Notes: generated by a model not told the origin, from the sequence alone. Counted from the first letter of the stretch, positions 18,060 through 26,911 are shown. The stretch: DNA of 64,000 bases from Lewinellaceae bacterium (GCA_020636325.1 JACJYC010000023.1:26632-90631); one strand, 5' to 3'. Numbers and translations are program-made.

Positions 18060-19258
18060 GCCCTGGACCGTTCAACCAGGTACCAGCTTCTGGTCAGGAG
18101 CAAGATCAGCACGAACAAAACCGCAAAAAAGATGAGCAGCAGCTGCTGGAAAGGCAATCCGCCCAGCAACAGCGTGATCAGGGATATGACAACGGCAATG
18201 GATACCGTGACGCCCCGGATGAATTTTTTGGGCCGTTCATACGCCGCAGGGTAGTGTAGCAGATAGGACATGCCGATGATGGACAGCAGGAAAACACTCA
18301 GGCTGAAGCCGAACATCAGTTTGACCATTTCCAATCCGTGGTGGTCGGGGCTGTTCAATTCCGCGAGCAAAACGGAGAACGTAGCGCCGATGATGCCCAA
18401 TGAAGCCAGCGCCGGAATGAAGATCAGGGTGTATTTGACGCCGTTCAGCAAGCCTTGTTTGCATTCCCGGTCCGAAGCCATGGAAAAGAATATCCACCAC
18501 AATTCAAAGACCACAAGGATGCTCAGGCCAAAAGAGAACCAGATACTCGTGGTGGTCTGCTCATAGGTGGAAATGCCGTTGACCACCCCCAGGATATTCT
18601 CCCCGAACAAAATGATGGTGAGCAGCCCGAAACGCTCTACCATAGCCGACGAAAGGTTAACTTCCACACCCCTGGTAAGGCGCCACCGCCTGCTGAGGAA
18701 CGGCGGCAGGTAATTCAGCACCAGGATGACCCAGAAAAGCATACTCCGGATGGGTTCGCTGACGGCAAGTGAGGCCAGGATCAGGATAAAACCGGCAAAA
18801 TAACAACCGACGTAAGGACGGCTCAATACCCGGTGTTCCTTATCGTATATGCCGACGCTCCACCAGAGATAGGTGATAAACCCCTGCAGGAAGGCAAAGG
18901 CTAAGGTAGTCCGGAAAACAAGGCTTTCCGGCGGGCTGTCGAGGGTTACCCCCAATGCCGCCACCGCCATCATCTGCCACAGGGTCATGAAGCGGGTCCG
19001 GATGCCGGGGCTCCCGTGCAGGTCGTGGTATTGGCTGCCGTTGTACCACCCCCAGTAGATCATGGCGAACTGGGTGACGTAATTGCCGATGCTGTGCAAA
19101 TCGGGATGCAGGGCCAGGTGATGGGTGATCCTGGAGATCACGATCACGTAGACCAGGTCGTAAAAGAGTTCCAGCCAGCTGACCTTCCGCTCTTCCGCGT
19201 CGGTCGTGAACTTTTTGGGCGGTCCCCACCAGATGCTGTGTTGCCCGGGATGAGCCAT
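18056..19258 (-). CDS. LtrA-family membrane protein (low temperature requirement A)
   Basis: 400 residues with about ten to twelve hydrophobic helices and a short soluble start. The N-terminal signature WLELFYDLVYVIVISRITHHL is the hallmark of LtrA proteins; FSFGLSILVVFELWWIFF and FGENILGVV are also typical. First described in Listeria as needed for growth in the cold; the transported or sensed substrate remains unknown. Starts 18 bases after the small EAD-like gene and shares strand with the accA-dapA cluster. Convergent with hisH; the two stop codons overlap in TTAG. Confidence 0.87.
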   Translation of the reverse strand: MAHPGQHSIWWGPPKKFTTDAEERKVSWLELFYDLVYVIVISRITHHLALHPDLHSIGNYVTQFAMIYWGWYNGSQYHDLHGSPGIRTRFMTLWQMMAVAALGVTLDSPPESLVFRTTLAFAFLQGFITYLWWSVGIYDKEHRVLSRPYVGCYFAGFILILASLAVSEPIRSMLFWVILVLNYLPPFLSRRWRLTRGVEVNLSSAMVERFGLLTIILFGENILGVVNGISTYEQTTTSIWFSFGLSILVVFELWWIFFSMASDRECKQGLLNGVKYTLIFIPALASLGIIGATFSVLLAELNSPDHHGLEMVKLMFGFSLSVFLLSIIGMSYLLHYPAAYERPKKFIRGVTVSIAVVISLITLLLGGLPFQQLLLIFFAVLFVLILLLTRSWYLVERSRA

Positions 19259-19276
19259 AGGGTAGGTTTTGGGTTG

Positions 19277-19597
19277 TTATTCGTTAATTGCAAGCGCTGA
19301 TGCGACAAGCCTCCACCATCTCGAACGTGTCCGGGTATTTGCCTTTTTTAACTGGGCAGCTTCAATTTCATTAATGAATGCAATAAAATCATGGGTGATT
19401 TTGGAGAGCCCGGTATAGTATTCATCCCTGGTTAAGAGTTTCCTGTTATCGTCGGATTCCAGTTTTTTATACCGGTACCGGATAGAAGTCAGGTCGCCTC
19501 TCTGGCTTGATGACAGGTTTTCCTTTTCCAGTTCAAGGAAGGCCTTTTCAATTTTATCTTCGGCAATAAAGGAACGGCATCGCTGGAATACGTTCAC
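19277..19597 (-). CDS. small helical protein resembling an effector-associated domain (EAD11-like)
   Basis: 106 residues from a GTG at 19597. The first 80 residues are helical with the pattern CRSFIAEDKIEKAFLELE, then TSIRYRYKKLE, then RDEYYTGLSKITHDFIAFINEI. This order (an IAxGxxEEA helix, an xRYxxLxxxxRxGxISxEE connector and an INxALLxLLDEL helix) is what I know from the Bacteroidota effector-associated domains, death-fold-like adaptors that are normally fused to or beside NACHT, caspase or TIR effectors. Here nothing effector-like is adjacent and the C-terminus (KKANTRTRSRWWRLVAS) is basic and unlike the domain. It could be a truncated remnant or a stand-alone adaptor. Confidence 0.5.
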   Translation of the reverse strand: MNVFQRCRSFIAEDKIEKAFLELEKENLSSSQRGDLTSIRYRYKKLESDDNRKLLTRDEYYTGLSKITHDFIAFINEIEAAQLKKANTRTRSRWWRLVASALAINE

Positions 19598-19612
19598 TTG
19601 GAATTAGTTTGA

Positions 19613-20521
19613 TTATCGTGCAAAATCCCAGGCGCCGACCTTGCTCATGGCTTCCTGCAATTTCAGGTAATTGCTTTCGGACTGTTCGACAAGCGGGATG
19701 CGGACTTCCTTGCTGCAGTACCCGGCGATCTCCATAGCGGCTTTGATCCCGACGGGGTTGCCTTCGACATAGAGCCAGGGGTGTACGTCGAGCAGGTCGA
19801 AGTTGAGTTTGCGGGCCAGGTCGAAATTGCCTTCGCGGGCGGCTCTGACGAGGCCGGAGAAATGAGCGGGAAATACGTTGGCGATCACGGAAATGGCGCC
19901 GTGTCCGCCGCCTGCGATCATTGGCAGGGTCAGCGGATCTTCGCCGCAGAAGACCTGAAGGTGATCCGGCCGGTGCTTGAGGATCTTCATCGCCTGATCG
20001 AGGTTGCCCGAAGCTTCCTTGACGGCCATGAACTGAGCGCTTTCGTGCGCCAGCCGCAGCACGGTTTCCGGCAGCACATTGGAGCCGGTCCGGCTCGGCA
20101 CGTTATAGATGATAATGGGCCTGGGCGACGCTTCGGCGACGGCCATATAGTGGCGGAAGATCCCTTCCTGGGACGGCTTGGTGTAGGCCGGGCTGCTCGA
20201 CATGATGGCGGCGACGCCCGTAAAATCGTATTGCCGGATATTGGCGGTCAGGCGTTCGGTGAAATTGCTGCCGAAATAACCTGCTACGATAGGGACGCGG
20301 TTGTCCGTGGTTTCGATCGTGAAATCGAGCACTTCCCGGCATTCCTTAGCAGTGAGGGTAACGGCTTCCCCGGTAGTGCCGAGGGAAACAATGAAATCCA
20401 CCCCGCCTTCGATTACGAAGTTGATGATGTGCTTCAGGGCGGGGTAGTCGATGTCGTGGTTTTTGAACGGGGTAACGAGGGCTACCCCGGCGCCGCTAAA
20501 TGGCTGCTGCATGTTTAACAT
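19613..20521 (-). CDS. dapA: 4-hydroxy-tetrahydrodipicolinate synthase
   Basis: 302 residues; condenses pyruvate with aspartate semialdehyde at the first committed step to diaminopimelate and lysine. Aldolase TIM barrel with VSLGTTGEAVTLT near 46-58, the catalytic Tyr139 in IIIYNVPSRTG and the Schiff-base Lys168 in FMAVKEASGNL. Two near starts exist (20521, and an ATG at 20512 giving MQQPFSG); both overlap the preceding gene, showing tight coupling to it. Diaminopimelate is needed for the cell wall, fitting the nearby murI. Confidence 0.95.
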   Translation of the reverse strand: MLNMQQPFSGAGVALVTPFKNHDIDYPALKHIINFVIEGGVDFIVSLGTTGEAVTLTAKECREVLDFTIETTDNRVPIVAGYFGSNFTERLTANIRQYDFTGVAAIMSSSPAYTKPSQEGIFRHYMAVAEASPRPIIIYNVPSRTGSNVLPETVLRLAHESAQFMAVKEASGNLDQAMKILKHRPDHLQVFCGEDPLTLPMIAGGGHGAISVIANVFPAHFSGLVRAAREGNFDLARKLNFDLLDVHPWLYVEGNPVGIKAAMEIAGYCSKEVRIPLVEQSESNYLKLQEAMSKVGAWDFAR

Positions 20522-21047
20522 TCGTCTTTTTTAAGAGCCGCTCGAGTTGTTCGATGAACTGCGGCAACCTGGTATTGGCCGGCGTATCGATCATCAGATC
20601 GTAGCATTGGCTGTTGTCGGTGCAGGGGCCGACTTTCAGGCCTGCTCTGGCCAGGCCCGCCAGGTATTCGGAAATAATATCGGTGCGGGTTTGCAGGGTG
20701 ATGACCAGGTCGTAGTCCTGATCCAGAAAATCCCGGACGGTATCCCCTTGCGGCCGGTAAGCCCAGTCGATCTGTTTCTTATTGAAGTAGGGGAAGGTAA
20801 AATTATCGTCGTTTTGCAGGTTGTCGAAATAGCCCAGGAGCTTGACGTGTTTGCCTTGTTCGCGCAGTTGTCTGGCGAATTGGGTCACCGTGTTGCGTTC
20901 GGCTAATTCGGTAGCCTGGAAGATGATGCCGATCATTTTGGCACTGTCCAGGTTGACCATGTTGCGCAGGCGTTTAGGCCTGGTCTTTAACAGTTGGTTA
21001 AACGACCTGCGATGGAAATACATCTTAAGGTTATTGATCGTTCCCAT
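20496..21047 (-). CDS. DUF6913-type conserved protein upstream of dapA
   Basis: 183 residues, soluble and basic at the N-terminus (MYFHRRSFNQLLKTRPKRL). The central part reads like a Rossmann-type fold (SAKMIGIIFQATEL, then KHVKLLGYFDN, then DLVITLQTRTDIISEYLAGLA). I know this as a protein conserved in Bacteroidota directly upstream of dapA and of unknown function. Overlap of 26 bases with dapA and a 24-base gap from accA place it inside the accA-dapA operon. A link to lysine or lipid synthesis is only suggested by position. Confidence 0.72.
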   Translation of the reverse strand: MGTINNLKMYFHRRSFNQLLKTRPKRLRNMVNLDSAKMIGIIFQATELAERNTVTQFARQLREQGKHVKLLGYFDNLQNDDNFTFPYFNKKQIDWAYRPQGDTVRDFLDQDYDLVITLQTRTDIISEYLAGLARAGLKVGPCTDNSQCYDLMIDTPANTRLPQFIEQLERLLKKTNVKHAAAI

Positions 21048-21071
21048 AGCGAAAGAAAAGGATTGATGTGA

Positions 21072-22043
21072 TTATTCTACGGGGTTCGGCGTAATTCTTT
21101 CATAAACGCCCATGGCGGCGTATTTATTGATGCGGGCGTCTATTCTTTCATCGGGGGTCATTTCCTGCACTTCGGCCAGCGCCTTTTTGATCTGGCGCTT
21201 CAGCAGTTTGGCCATTTCATCGGGAATGGCGTGGGCGCCGCCGGTCGGTTCCTTGATGATGCCGTCGATCAGGCCGGCGTTGAACATGTCTTCGGCGGTC
21301 AGTTTGAGGGCGTCGGCAGCCCGTTCCTTATAATCCCAGCTATGCCATAGGATAGAGGAGCAGGATTCGGGAGAGATCACGGAATACCAGGTGTTTTCGA
21401 GCATATAGACCCGGTCGCCGAGGCCGATGCCGATTGCGCCGCCTGAGGCGCCTTCACCAATGATGACGCAAACGATGGGCACTTTGAGCTGAGCCATTTC
21501 AAACAGGTTGCGGGCGATGGCCTCCGCCTGTCCGCGTTCTTCGGCTTCCAGCCCGGGAAAAGCGCCCGGCGTATCGATGAGGGTGATGACGGGAAAATCA
21601 AACCGTTCGGCGAGTTTCATCAGGCGCAGGGCCTTGCGGTATCCTTCGGGGTTGGCCATGCCGAAGTTGCGGTATTGGCGCATTTTCGTGTTCACCCCTT
21701 TCTGGTGGCCGATGATGACGACGGATTGCCCGTCGAGATTGGCCAGGCCGCCGACGATGGCGGTATCGTCTTTGAAGTACCGGTCGCCGTGCAGTTCGAC
21801 GAACTTGCGGCACATCTGGTTGATATAATACAGGGTATAAGGCCGTTCTGGATGCCGGGAAAGCTGAACCCGCTGCCACCCGGTGAGACTGGCATAGATC
21901 TCCTTTCGGGTGTTCTTGATCTTGTTTTCCAGTTCCTTGATGGTGTCAGACACGTCAACTATTCCTTCTTCCTCAACCTGCTTGATCTTTTCCAGTTGTT
22001 CGTACAACTTTTCCAAGGGTTTCTCAAATTCCAGGAAAACCAT
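21072..22043 (-). CDS. accA: acetyl-CoA carboxylase carboxyltransferase subunit alpha
   Basis: 323 residues, typical length. With AccD it transfers the carboxyl group from biotin to acetyl-CoA, making malonyl-CoA for fatty acid synthesis. N-terminal coiled-coil helix (LEFEKPLEKLYEQLEKIK) followed by the crotonase-like domain with TLIDTPGAFPGLEAEERGQ, IGEGASGGAIGIGLGDRVYML and PESCSSILWHSW. Start at ATG 22043, with a perfect TACCTTTG element upstream. First gene of the accA-DUF6913-dapA group. Confidence 0.96.
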   Translation of the reverse strand: MVFLEFEKPLEKLYEQLEKIKQVEEEGIVDVSDTIKELENKIKNTRKEIYASLTGWQRVQLSRHPERPYTLYYINQMCRKFVELHGDRYFKDDTAIVGGLANLDGQSVVIIGHQKGVNTKMRQYRNFGMANPEGYRKALRLMKLAERFDFPVITLIDTPGAFPGLEAEERGQAEAIARNLFEMAQLKVPIVCVIIGEGASGGAIGIGLGDRVYMLENTWYSVISPESCSSILWHSWDYKERAADALKLTAEDMFNAGLIDGIIKEPTGGAHAIPDEMAKLLKRQIKKALAEVQEMTPDERIDARINKYAAMGVYERITPNPVE

Positions 22044-22087
22044 AATCGATGGTTTGGTTTGTCAATCTAGGGGGAACCTCAGGAGTG

Positions 22088-22095
22088 CAAAGGTA
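22088..22095 (-). promoter_or_regulatory. -7 element of the accA promoter
   Basis: The minus strand reads TACCTTTG, a perfect TAnnTTTG, 45 bases before the accA ATG. No clear TTTG at -33. Confidence 0.5.
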
Positions 22096-22154
22096 GCAAT
22101 AAGCTGGATAACGCGCTGTGTTTTGCCTCAAAATGTAAATTGGAGCCGGAAAAA

Positions 22155-22976
22155 TTAACCCGCTTCGTACATAGGGTGCTTGCTGACGGGGGGCGCCGCG
22201 CCGGTCAGGTGATCGAGCGTAAGGCGCAGGGATGCGTCGTTGCCGGAGGCAAAAAACCGGCGTGAAGGGCGATTGTCGGGGGCTGCCGCCAGCGATTCAT
22301 TTTCCAGTACCCGGGCCACCTGCCGGGCCACGGCCGGCGCCGGATCGATGATTTGCACCTCCGGACCGGCAACGCGGCGGATGAGCGGAAGGATGAGCGG
22401 ATAATGCGTGCAACCCAGGACGAGGGTATCCGCGCCGCCGGCCAGCATAGGCCGGATGATGGAGGTGATCAGCGCTTCGGTTTCGGGGGCTTCCCATTTG
22501 CCGCTTTCGATGAGCGGAACCAACCCCAGGCAGGGGTCCTCAAACACGCGGATGCCGGCGGCGTACCGGTCCATCAGCCCGGCATAGCGCTGGCTTTTGA
22601 AGGTGCCTTCGGTGGCCAGCACCCCGATCACGCCGGTCCGGGTTGCTTTGGCGGCGGGTTTGACAGCGGGTTCCATGCCCACAAAAGGGAAACCGGGCCA
22701 TGTTTCGCGGAGCACCGAAAGGGCTGAGGCAGACGCCGTATTGCAGGCTACCACGATGACCTTGGCGCCCTGATCCATTAAGAACCGGGAAATCTCGATA
22801 CTGAATCGCTGGATGGTCTCCGGCGGCCTGGGGCCGTAGGGTACGCGGGCCGTGTCGCCAAAATAGATGAGGGACTCTGAGGGCAGGGTCCTGAAAATAG
22901 CATTGGCGACCGTCAGGCCGCCAATGCCGGAGTCAAAAACTCCTATAGGCCGGTTGTCCGGATGAAGTCCGTTCAA
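22155..22976 (-). CDS. murI: glutamate racemase
   Basis: 273 residues; makes D-glutamate for peptidoglycan. The two catalytic cysteines are in VVACNTASAS (Cys78) and LGCTHYPLI (Cys189); the N-terminal IGVFDSGIGGLTV carries the Asp-Ser pair (15-16). The reading frame begins with TTG at 22976, 2 bases after the stop of the preceding OmpH gene; no in-frame ATG precedes the catalytic motif, so the TTG is the probable start. It ends the ompH-ompH-murI operon. Confidence 0.94.
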   Translation of the reverse strand: MNGLHPDNRPIGVFDSGIGGLTVANAIFRTLPSESLIYFGDTARVPYGPRPPETIQRFSIEISRFLMDQGAKVIVVACNTASASALSVLRETWPGFPFVGMEPAVKPAAKATRTGVIGVLATEGTFKSQRYAGLMDRYAAGIRVFEDPCLGLVPLIESGKWEAPETEALITSIIRPMLAGGADTLVLGCTHYPLILPLIRRVAGPEVQIIDPAPAVARQVARVLENESLAAAPDNRPSRRFFASGNDASLRLTLDHLTGAAPPVSKHPMYEAG

Positions 22977-22978
22977 TC

Positions 22979-23485
22979 CTAGATGCCCAGTTTAGATTTT
23001 ACCATGGAGCTGACGTCCTGCGTTTCTTCGAAATAGAGCAATACGCTTTTTTCGAAGATGAACTGGTAGCCATTTTCTTTGGCGACAGCGGCGATGGCGT
23101 CATTCACCTTTTTGTAGATCGGTTCGAGGAGCTCATTGCGCTTGTCTTGCAATTGCTTCATCATGTCCTGCTCGAACTTTGAAATTTCGCCTTCGCGGTT
23201 CTTCAGCTTGCCGGCTTCTTCTTCCTGCTGTTTGGGTGACAAATCTCCGCGTTCGACTTTTTGCTGAACAGCCAGGTAGTCTTGCTGGAGTTGATCAACC
23301 ATGCCTTGTCCCTTTTTCTGGAGTTGCTTTTGAAGCGCATCCAGGCTGGCGTCGGCTTGTTTGACCTCGGGCAAGCTGGCCAGGATATCGGCTGAATTGA
23401 CGTAGCCGAACTTCTGAGCCTGAGCGTTAAAGGCAATCACCGAAAAAAACAGCAGCATGGCGCCGACTTTCAACATTTTTCCCAT
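22979..23485 (-). CDS. OmpH/Skp-family periplasmic chaperone (second of a pair)
   Basis: 168 residues from the ATG at 23485 (a longer frame to 23551 overlaps the preceding gene region and lacks a signal-like start). Signal peptide with KVGAMLLFFSVIAFNAQAQ, then KFGYVNSADILASLPEVKQA and a long charged helix typical of the Skp tentacle arms. It ends YQFIFEKSVLLYFEETQDVS, the conserved C-terminal strand. Skp-type trimers carry unfolded outer-membrane proteins through the periplasm. Sits 66 bases after a paralogue and 2 bases before murI. Confidence 0.9.
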   Translation of the reverse strand: MGKMLKVGAMLLFFSVIAFNAQAQKFGYVNSADILASLPEVKQADASLDALQKQLQKKGQGMVDQLQQDYLAVQQKVERGDLSPKQQEEEAGKLKNREGEISKFEQDMMKQLQDKRNELLEPIYKKVNDAIAAVAKENGYQFIFEKSVLLYFEETQDVSSMVKSKLGI

Positions 23486-23551
23486 TGTAGCGTTTGTTTT
23501 TGAAATTTTTGAAAAACGGCTGCAAATATACAGCTTTCCGTTGACACACAA

Positions 23552-24088
23552 TTACTTCAGTCGTTTTAAAATGTCGTCGGTTTTATCGAATTCGTTATTC
23601 GAGAAAATCATACCGGTCGCGCTGGATTTGTCAAAGATGAAATCGAATCCGCGCTCTTTGGCATAATCCTCGATCGCGCCGTATACTTTTTCCTGAATCG
23701 GCCTGACGAGATCCTGCCGGCGCTTGAACAATTCGCCTTCCGGGCCGAAGCGTTCCTTCTGCAGATCGCGAACGGCTTTTTCCTTGTTCATGATCTCCTC
23801 TTCGCGTTGACGGCGAGCCTCGTCGCTTAAAAGGACTTGTTCTCCCTGATAACGGTTGTATAGCCCCTTGATAACATCGTATTCTTGTGCGATTTCCTGG
23901 CGCCACTTGGAGGCCAGACGGTCCAGTTCGCTTTGGGCAGCCTGATATTCTTCGATGCTTTCGAGGATGCGGTTGACGTCCACGGTTGCGAGGCGCTGGC
24001 CGAAACTGGTAGTGGCCGCGGCCAGGAATGCAAAAGCGATGCTCAAGGTTTTGATCTGCTTGCTGATGTTGATTTGCATAATTTTCAT
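23552..24088 (-). CDS. OmpH/Skp-family periplasmic chaperone (first of a pair)
   Basis: 178 residues if started at the ATG at 24088; a second ATG at 24079 is also possible. A start at 24115 is excluded because it overlaps the -7 promoter element. Signal peptide (TLSIAFAFLAAATTSFGQ), then RLATVDVNRILESIEEYQAA and the long Glu/Arg-rich helices, ending with RGFDFIFDKSSATGMIFSN, the Skp core strand. Tandem Skp genes are common in Bacteroidota; they usually follow bamA, but here no bamA is adjacent. Confidence 0.9.
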   Translation of the reverse strand: MKIMQINISKQIKTLSIAFAFLAAATTSFGQRLATVDVNRILESIEEYQAAQSELDRLASKWRQEIAQEYDVIKGLYNRYQGEQVLLSDEARRQREEEIMNKEKAVRDLQKERFGPEGELFKRRQDLVRPIQEKVYGAIEDYAKERGFDFIFDKSSATGMIFSNNEFDKTDDILKRLK

Positions 24089-24112
24089 AAGTTTTGGATT
24101 AAAACGATGGAT

Positions 24113-24120
24113 CAAAGATA
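24113..24120 (-). promoter_or_regulatory. -7 element of the ompH-ompH-murI promoter
   Basis: The minus strand reads TATCTTTG, a perfect TAnnTTTG, 24 bases before the ATG at 24088. It fixes the upstream limit of the coding region. Confidence 0.5.
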
Positions 24121-24311
24121 TTCCTTTTCACCGCCGCGTCACGTTTGTTTCGACGGAGAATATCCTCGTCGTCACAACCTTGTCAAGCGGCCGGTTTTTG
24201 GAATAATGCGGTAAATATCTCTAATTAAACGGCTTAAGTCAATATGCCGACCGGCTCTGATAACGCTGTTTAACACAGGTTTAACGGGCAAGTTAAGATA
24301 TTTAACTACTT

Positions 24312-24343
24312 TTTGGGCATTTGATATTTACATCCCATCTTTG
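24312..24343 (+). promoter_or_regulatory. candidate hutH promoter
   Basis: TTTG (24312-24315), 20-base spacer, CATCTTTG (24336-24343), one mismatch from TAnnTTTG. It lies about 110 bases upstream of hutH, leaving a leader of roughly 100 bases with no recognised riboswitch. Confidence 0.45.
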
Positions 24344-24451
24344 CGGCATCGGATCAAAGGGCAGCCTGTTTTTAATTTGAAAACCCGCAATGCCGGTCCG
24401 ATATGAAAATGGCAAAACTGATTTGCTAACCTGACCAAATTCAACCGGCAC

Positions 24452-25978
24452 ATGTCCAAAACACACCTGATCGGACCTGACTATCTCAGGCTTGAAGATA
24501 TTCGCAGCATCCTTGACGAAGGCCGCCAGCTGGCGTTGTCTGATGCCGCCCGCAAGCGGCTCAAGGATTGCCGGTTGTTCCTGGATAGCCGCCTGCTCGC
24601 CGGCACCGAATATTACTACGGCATCAATACGGGATTCGGCGCTTTGCAGAACGTCGTCATATCGCCGACCGAGCTGGAAGCCCTGCAGCGCAACCTCGTC
24701 CGGTCGCATGCCTGCGGCACAGGGCAGGAAGCGCCGGGCGGGATCATCCGGCTGATGCTGTTGCTCAAGATCCAGAGCCTTTGTTACGGGCACTCCGGCG
24801 TACGATCCGACCTGGTGGACTACCTGGTCCGTTTTTTCAACGCGGGCCTGAACCCCGTGATTTACCAGCAGGGTTCGCTGGGCGCCTCGGGCGATCTGGC
24901 GCCTCTGGCCCATATGAGCCTGGCTTTGCTGGGGGAGGGAATGGCCGATTTGCAGGGGCGCCGGATCCCGGCGGCGGAAGCCCTGGCCATCTTGCAGCTC
25001 CGGCCGCTGACATTGGAAGCAAAGGAAGGGCTCGCTTTGCTCAACGGCACCCAGTTCTCAACAGCTTATGCCGTTTGGTGCGTATTGCAGGCCGAACGGT
25101 TGCTGGCCCTGTCACACCTCGTGGGCAGCCTTTCCTGTGAGGCATTTGATTGCCGGACCTCCCCGTTCGACGAACGCCTCCACCGGTTGCGCCCGCATCC
25201 GGGTCAGGTGGCTTCAGCGGCGGCCATCCGGTATTGGCGCCGGGCCAGCGAATTGGCGGAAAGGGAAAAACCGGCGTTGCAGGACCCCTACGCTTTCCGG
25301 TGCATCCCGCAGGTACACGGCGCCAGCGCCGACGCCATCGCCTATATCAGGGAAGTGACCTCGGTGGAGATCAACTCCGTGACCGACAACCCCAATATTT
25401 TCCCGGAGGACGAAATGATCCTGTCCGGCGGCAACTTCCATGCGCAACCCATCGCCCTGGCGCTCGACCACCTGGCCATCGCCCTTTCCGAGCTGGGCAG
25501 CATCTCGGAACGGCGCACGTACCAGTTGCTCTCCGGCGCGCGCGGATTGCCGGCTTTCCTCAGCCCAAGCCCCGGACTCCATTCCGGGCTCATGATCGCA
25601 CAATACACGGCGGCTTCCATCGTGAGCCAGAACAAGCAACTCTGCACGCCCGCCTCCGTGGATTCGATCGTATCGAGCAACGGCCAGGAAGACCACGTCA
25701 GCATGGCGGCCAATGCGGGCACCAAAGCCTTCCAGGTGGTCGAAAACCTGCAAACCCTCCTCGCCATCGAATGGATGACGGCAGCCCAGGCCCTGCATTT
25801 CCGCAGGCCGCTGAAGTCGTCACCCCTGCTGGAAGACCTGGTGGAACATTACCGCCGTACCGTACCTGTACTGGAAAAAGACCGGGTATTGAGCGAGGAT
25901 ATCGCCCGGACCAAGCGATTCCTGGGCTCGCTGGATAACCGGAAGCTGGAAGCTGGAGGCTTGATGCTTGATGCTTGA
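24452..25978 (+). CDS. hutH: histidine ammonia-lyase
   Basis: 508 residues; deaminates histidine to urocanate, the first step of histidine breakdown. The Ala145-Ser146-Gly147 triad in SLGASGDLAPLAHM forms the MIO electrophile autocatalytically. Also seen: YYGINTGFGAL, DNPNIFPEDEMILSGGNFHA, and QLCTPASVDSIVSSNGQEDHV. The other hut genes are not adjacent. The last ~15 residues and the TGA stop come from GGAAGCT and GATGCTT repeat units, so the C-terminus has been written by a tandem repeat and may be longer or shorter than the ancestral end. Confidence 0.95.
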   Translation: MSKTHLIGPDYLRLEDIRSILDEGRQLALSDAARKRLKDCRLFLDSRLLAGTEYYYGINTGFGALQNVVISPTELEALQRNLVRSHACGTGQEAPGGIIRLMLLLKIQSLCYGHSGVRSDLVDYLVRFFNAGLNPVIYQQGSLGASGDLAPLAHMSLALLGEGMADLQGRRIPAAEALAILQLRPLTLEAKEGLALLNGTQFSTAYAVWCVLQAERLLALSHLVGSLSCEAFDCRTSPFDERLHRLRPHPGQVASAAAIRYWRRASELAEREKPALQDPYAFRCIPQVHGASADAIAYIREVTSVEINSVTDNPNIFPEDEMILSGGNFHAQPIALALDHLAIALSELGSISERRTYQLLSGARGLPAFLSPSPGLHSGLMIAQYTAASIVSQNKQLCTPASVDSIVSSNGQEDHVSMAANAGTKAFQVVENLQTLLAIEWMTAAQALHFRRPLKSSPLLEDLVEHYRRTVPVLEKDRVLSEDIARTKRFLGSLDNRKLEAGGLMLDA

Positions 25979-26080
25979 TGCTTGATACTTGATGCTGGAT
26001 ACTAGATGCTGGTGACTGGATACTGGCGACTGCCAACTGCCAACTGCCAACTGAAGACTTGATACTTGATGCTTGATGCT
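25941..26080. repeat. heptamer arrays GATGCTT and ACTGCCA at the hutH 3' end
   Basis: GGAAGCT twice, then GATGCTT units with variants (GATACTT, GATGCTG), then CTGCCAA-type units three times, then GATACTT/GATGCTT again. The period is 7 bases. The first 38 bases are inside hutH and encode its C-terminus and stop. The block from hutH to the esterase stop (25979-26179) has no other feature. Confidence 0.85.
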
Positions 26081-26179
26081 CGTCCGAAAACGAATTCGGA
26101 CAGGGGCAATTTGGAGCGTTCAGGTGGAAAAAGCCGGGGTTTTTACCCGCGAAAGGGCTTTTAGAATTTATGCGCCGAA

Positions 26180-26911
26180 TCAAAATTTGGCATCCAGCAC
26201 ATACGGCAGCATTTTGCGCCAGGTCGGCCAGTCGTGCGGCATATCGTAGCCCCAGATATCGAGGTCGTGCGGGACGGCTTTGGCGTGCAGGACGCCGGAC
26301 AGGCGCCGGGAGGCATCCGGATGTTCATAATCTCCCTGGCCGGTCAGGATATGGATATGGCCGCTGCGGCGCATATGCTCCAGGTAATAGTGATCGGTCA
26401 GGTTGGGGAGGTATTGCATCGGCGAGTTGAAATAGACGTCCTCGTCGTGGTATCCTTTGGTATAGGTGGCCAGCTCATAGTCGCCGCTCATGGCGATGAC
26501 GCCGGAGATAAGGTCCGGTCGTTTGAAGAAAAGGTTGGCCGAATGAAAAGCGCCGAGAGAAGCGCCGCAGGTAATGATCGGCGTATCCTGGCTGGTCATA
26601 TTTTTGATAAAGGGTACGACCTCCTGGTAGATGTATTCGTTGAACTGGGTGTGGCGGATGCTTTTATGCCGCGGGTGCATATGGTTGTTCAACCAGCTTT
26701 CGCGGTTGATGCTGTTGACGGAGAACACCTTCACCTTGCCGGCGTCGATCATGGGCGCTATGGTGTCAATCAGGTGAAACCGTTCGTACTCCAGAAAATC
26801 AGCTGCTGCCGTAGGTACCAGGAGCAAGGCAACTCCCCAGTGCCCGTAAACGGCGATATCCATATGTTTGTTAAGGCGGGGGCTGTGCCAGCCGTGTATC
26901 GATCGATCCAT
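26180..26911 (-). CDS. alpha/beta-hydrolase esterase-family protein
   Basis: 243 residues, no signal peptide, so cytoplasmic. Pattern of the putative esterase (esterase D-like) family: GHWGVALLLVPTAAADFLEYE at the first strands, the nucleophile elbow CGASLGAFHSANLFF around residue 120, LISGVIAMSGDYEL, and DDEDVYFNSP-type and HDWPTWRKMLPY stretches that carry the catalytic His. Natural substrate unknown; relatives are annotated simply as esterases. Convergent with hutH; the stop lies ~100 bases from the repeat tract. Confidence 0.82.
   Translation of the reverse strand: MDRSIHGWHSPRLNKHMDIAVYGHWGVALLLVPTAAADFLEYERFHLIDTIAPMIDAGKVKVFSVNSINRESWLNNHMHPRHKSIRHTQFNEYIYQEVVPFIKNMTSQDTPIITCGASLGAFHSANLFFKRPDLISGVIAMSGDYELATYTKGYHDEDVYFNSPMQYLPNLTDHYYLEHMRRSGHIHILTGQGDYEHPDASRRLSGVLHAKAVPHDLDIWGYDMPHDWPTWRKMLPYVLDAKF

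Noticed and set aside
23486..23551. Longer start for the second OmpH protein
   Set aside because: It would add 22 polar residues before the signal peptide.
24343..24451. Riboswitch upstream of hutH
   Set aside because: I could not find a conserved aptamer core in the leader.
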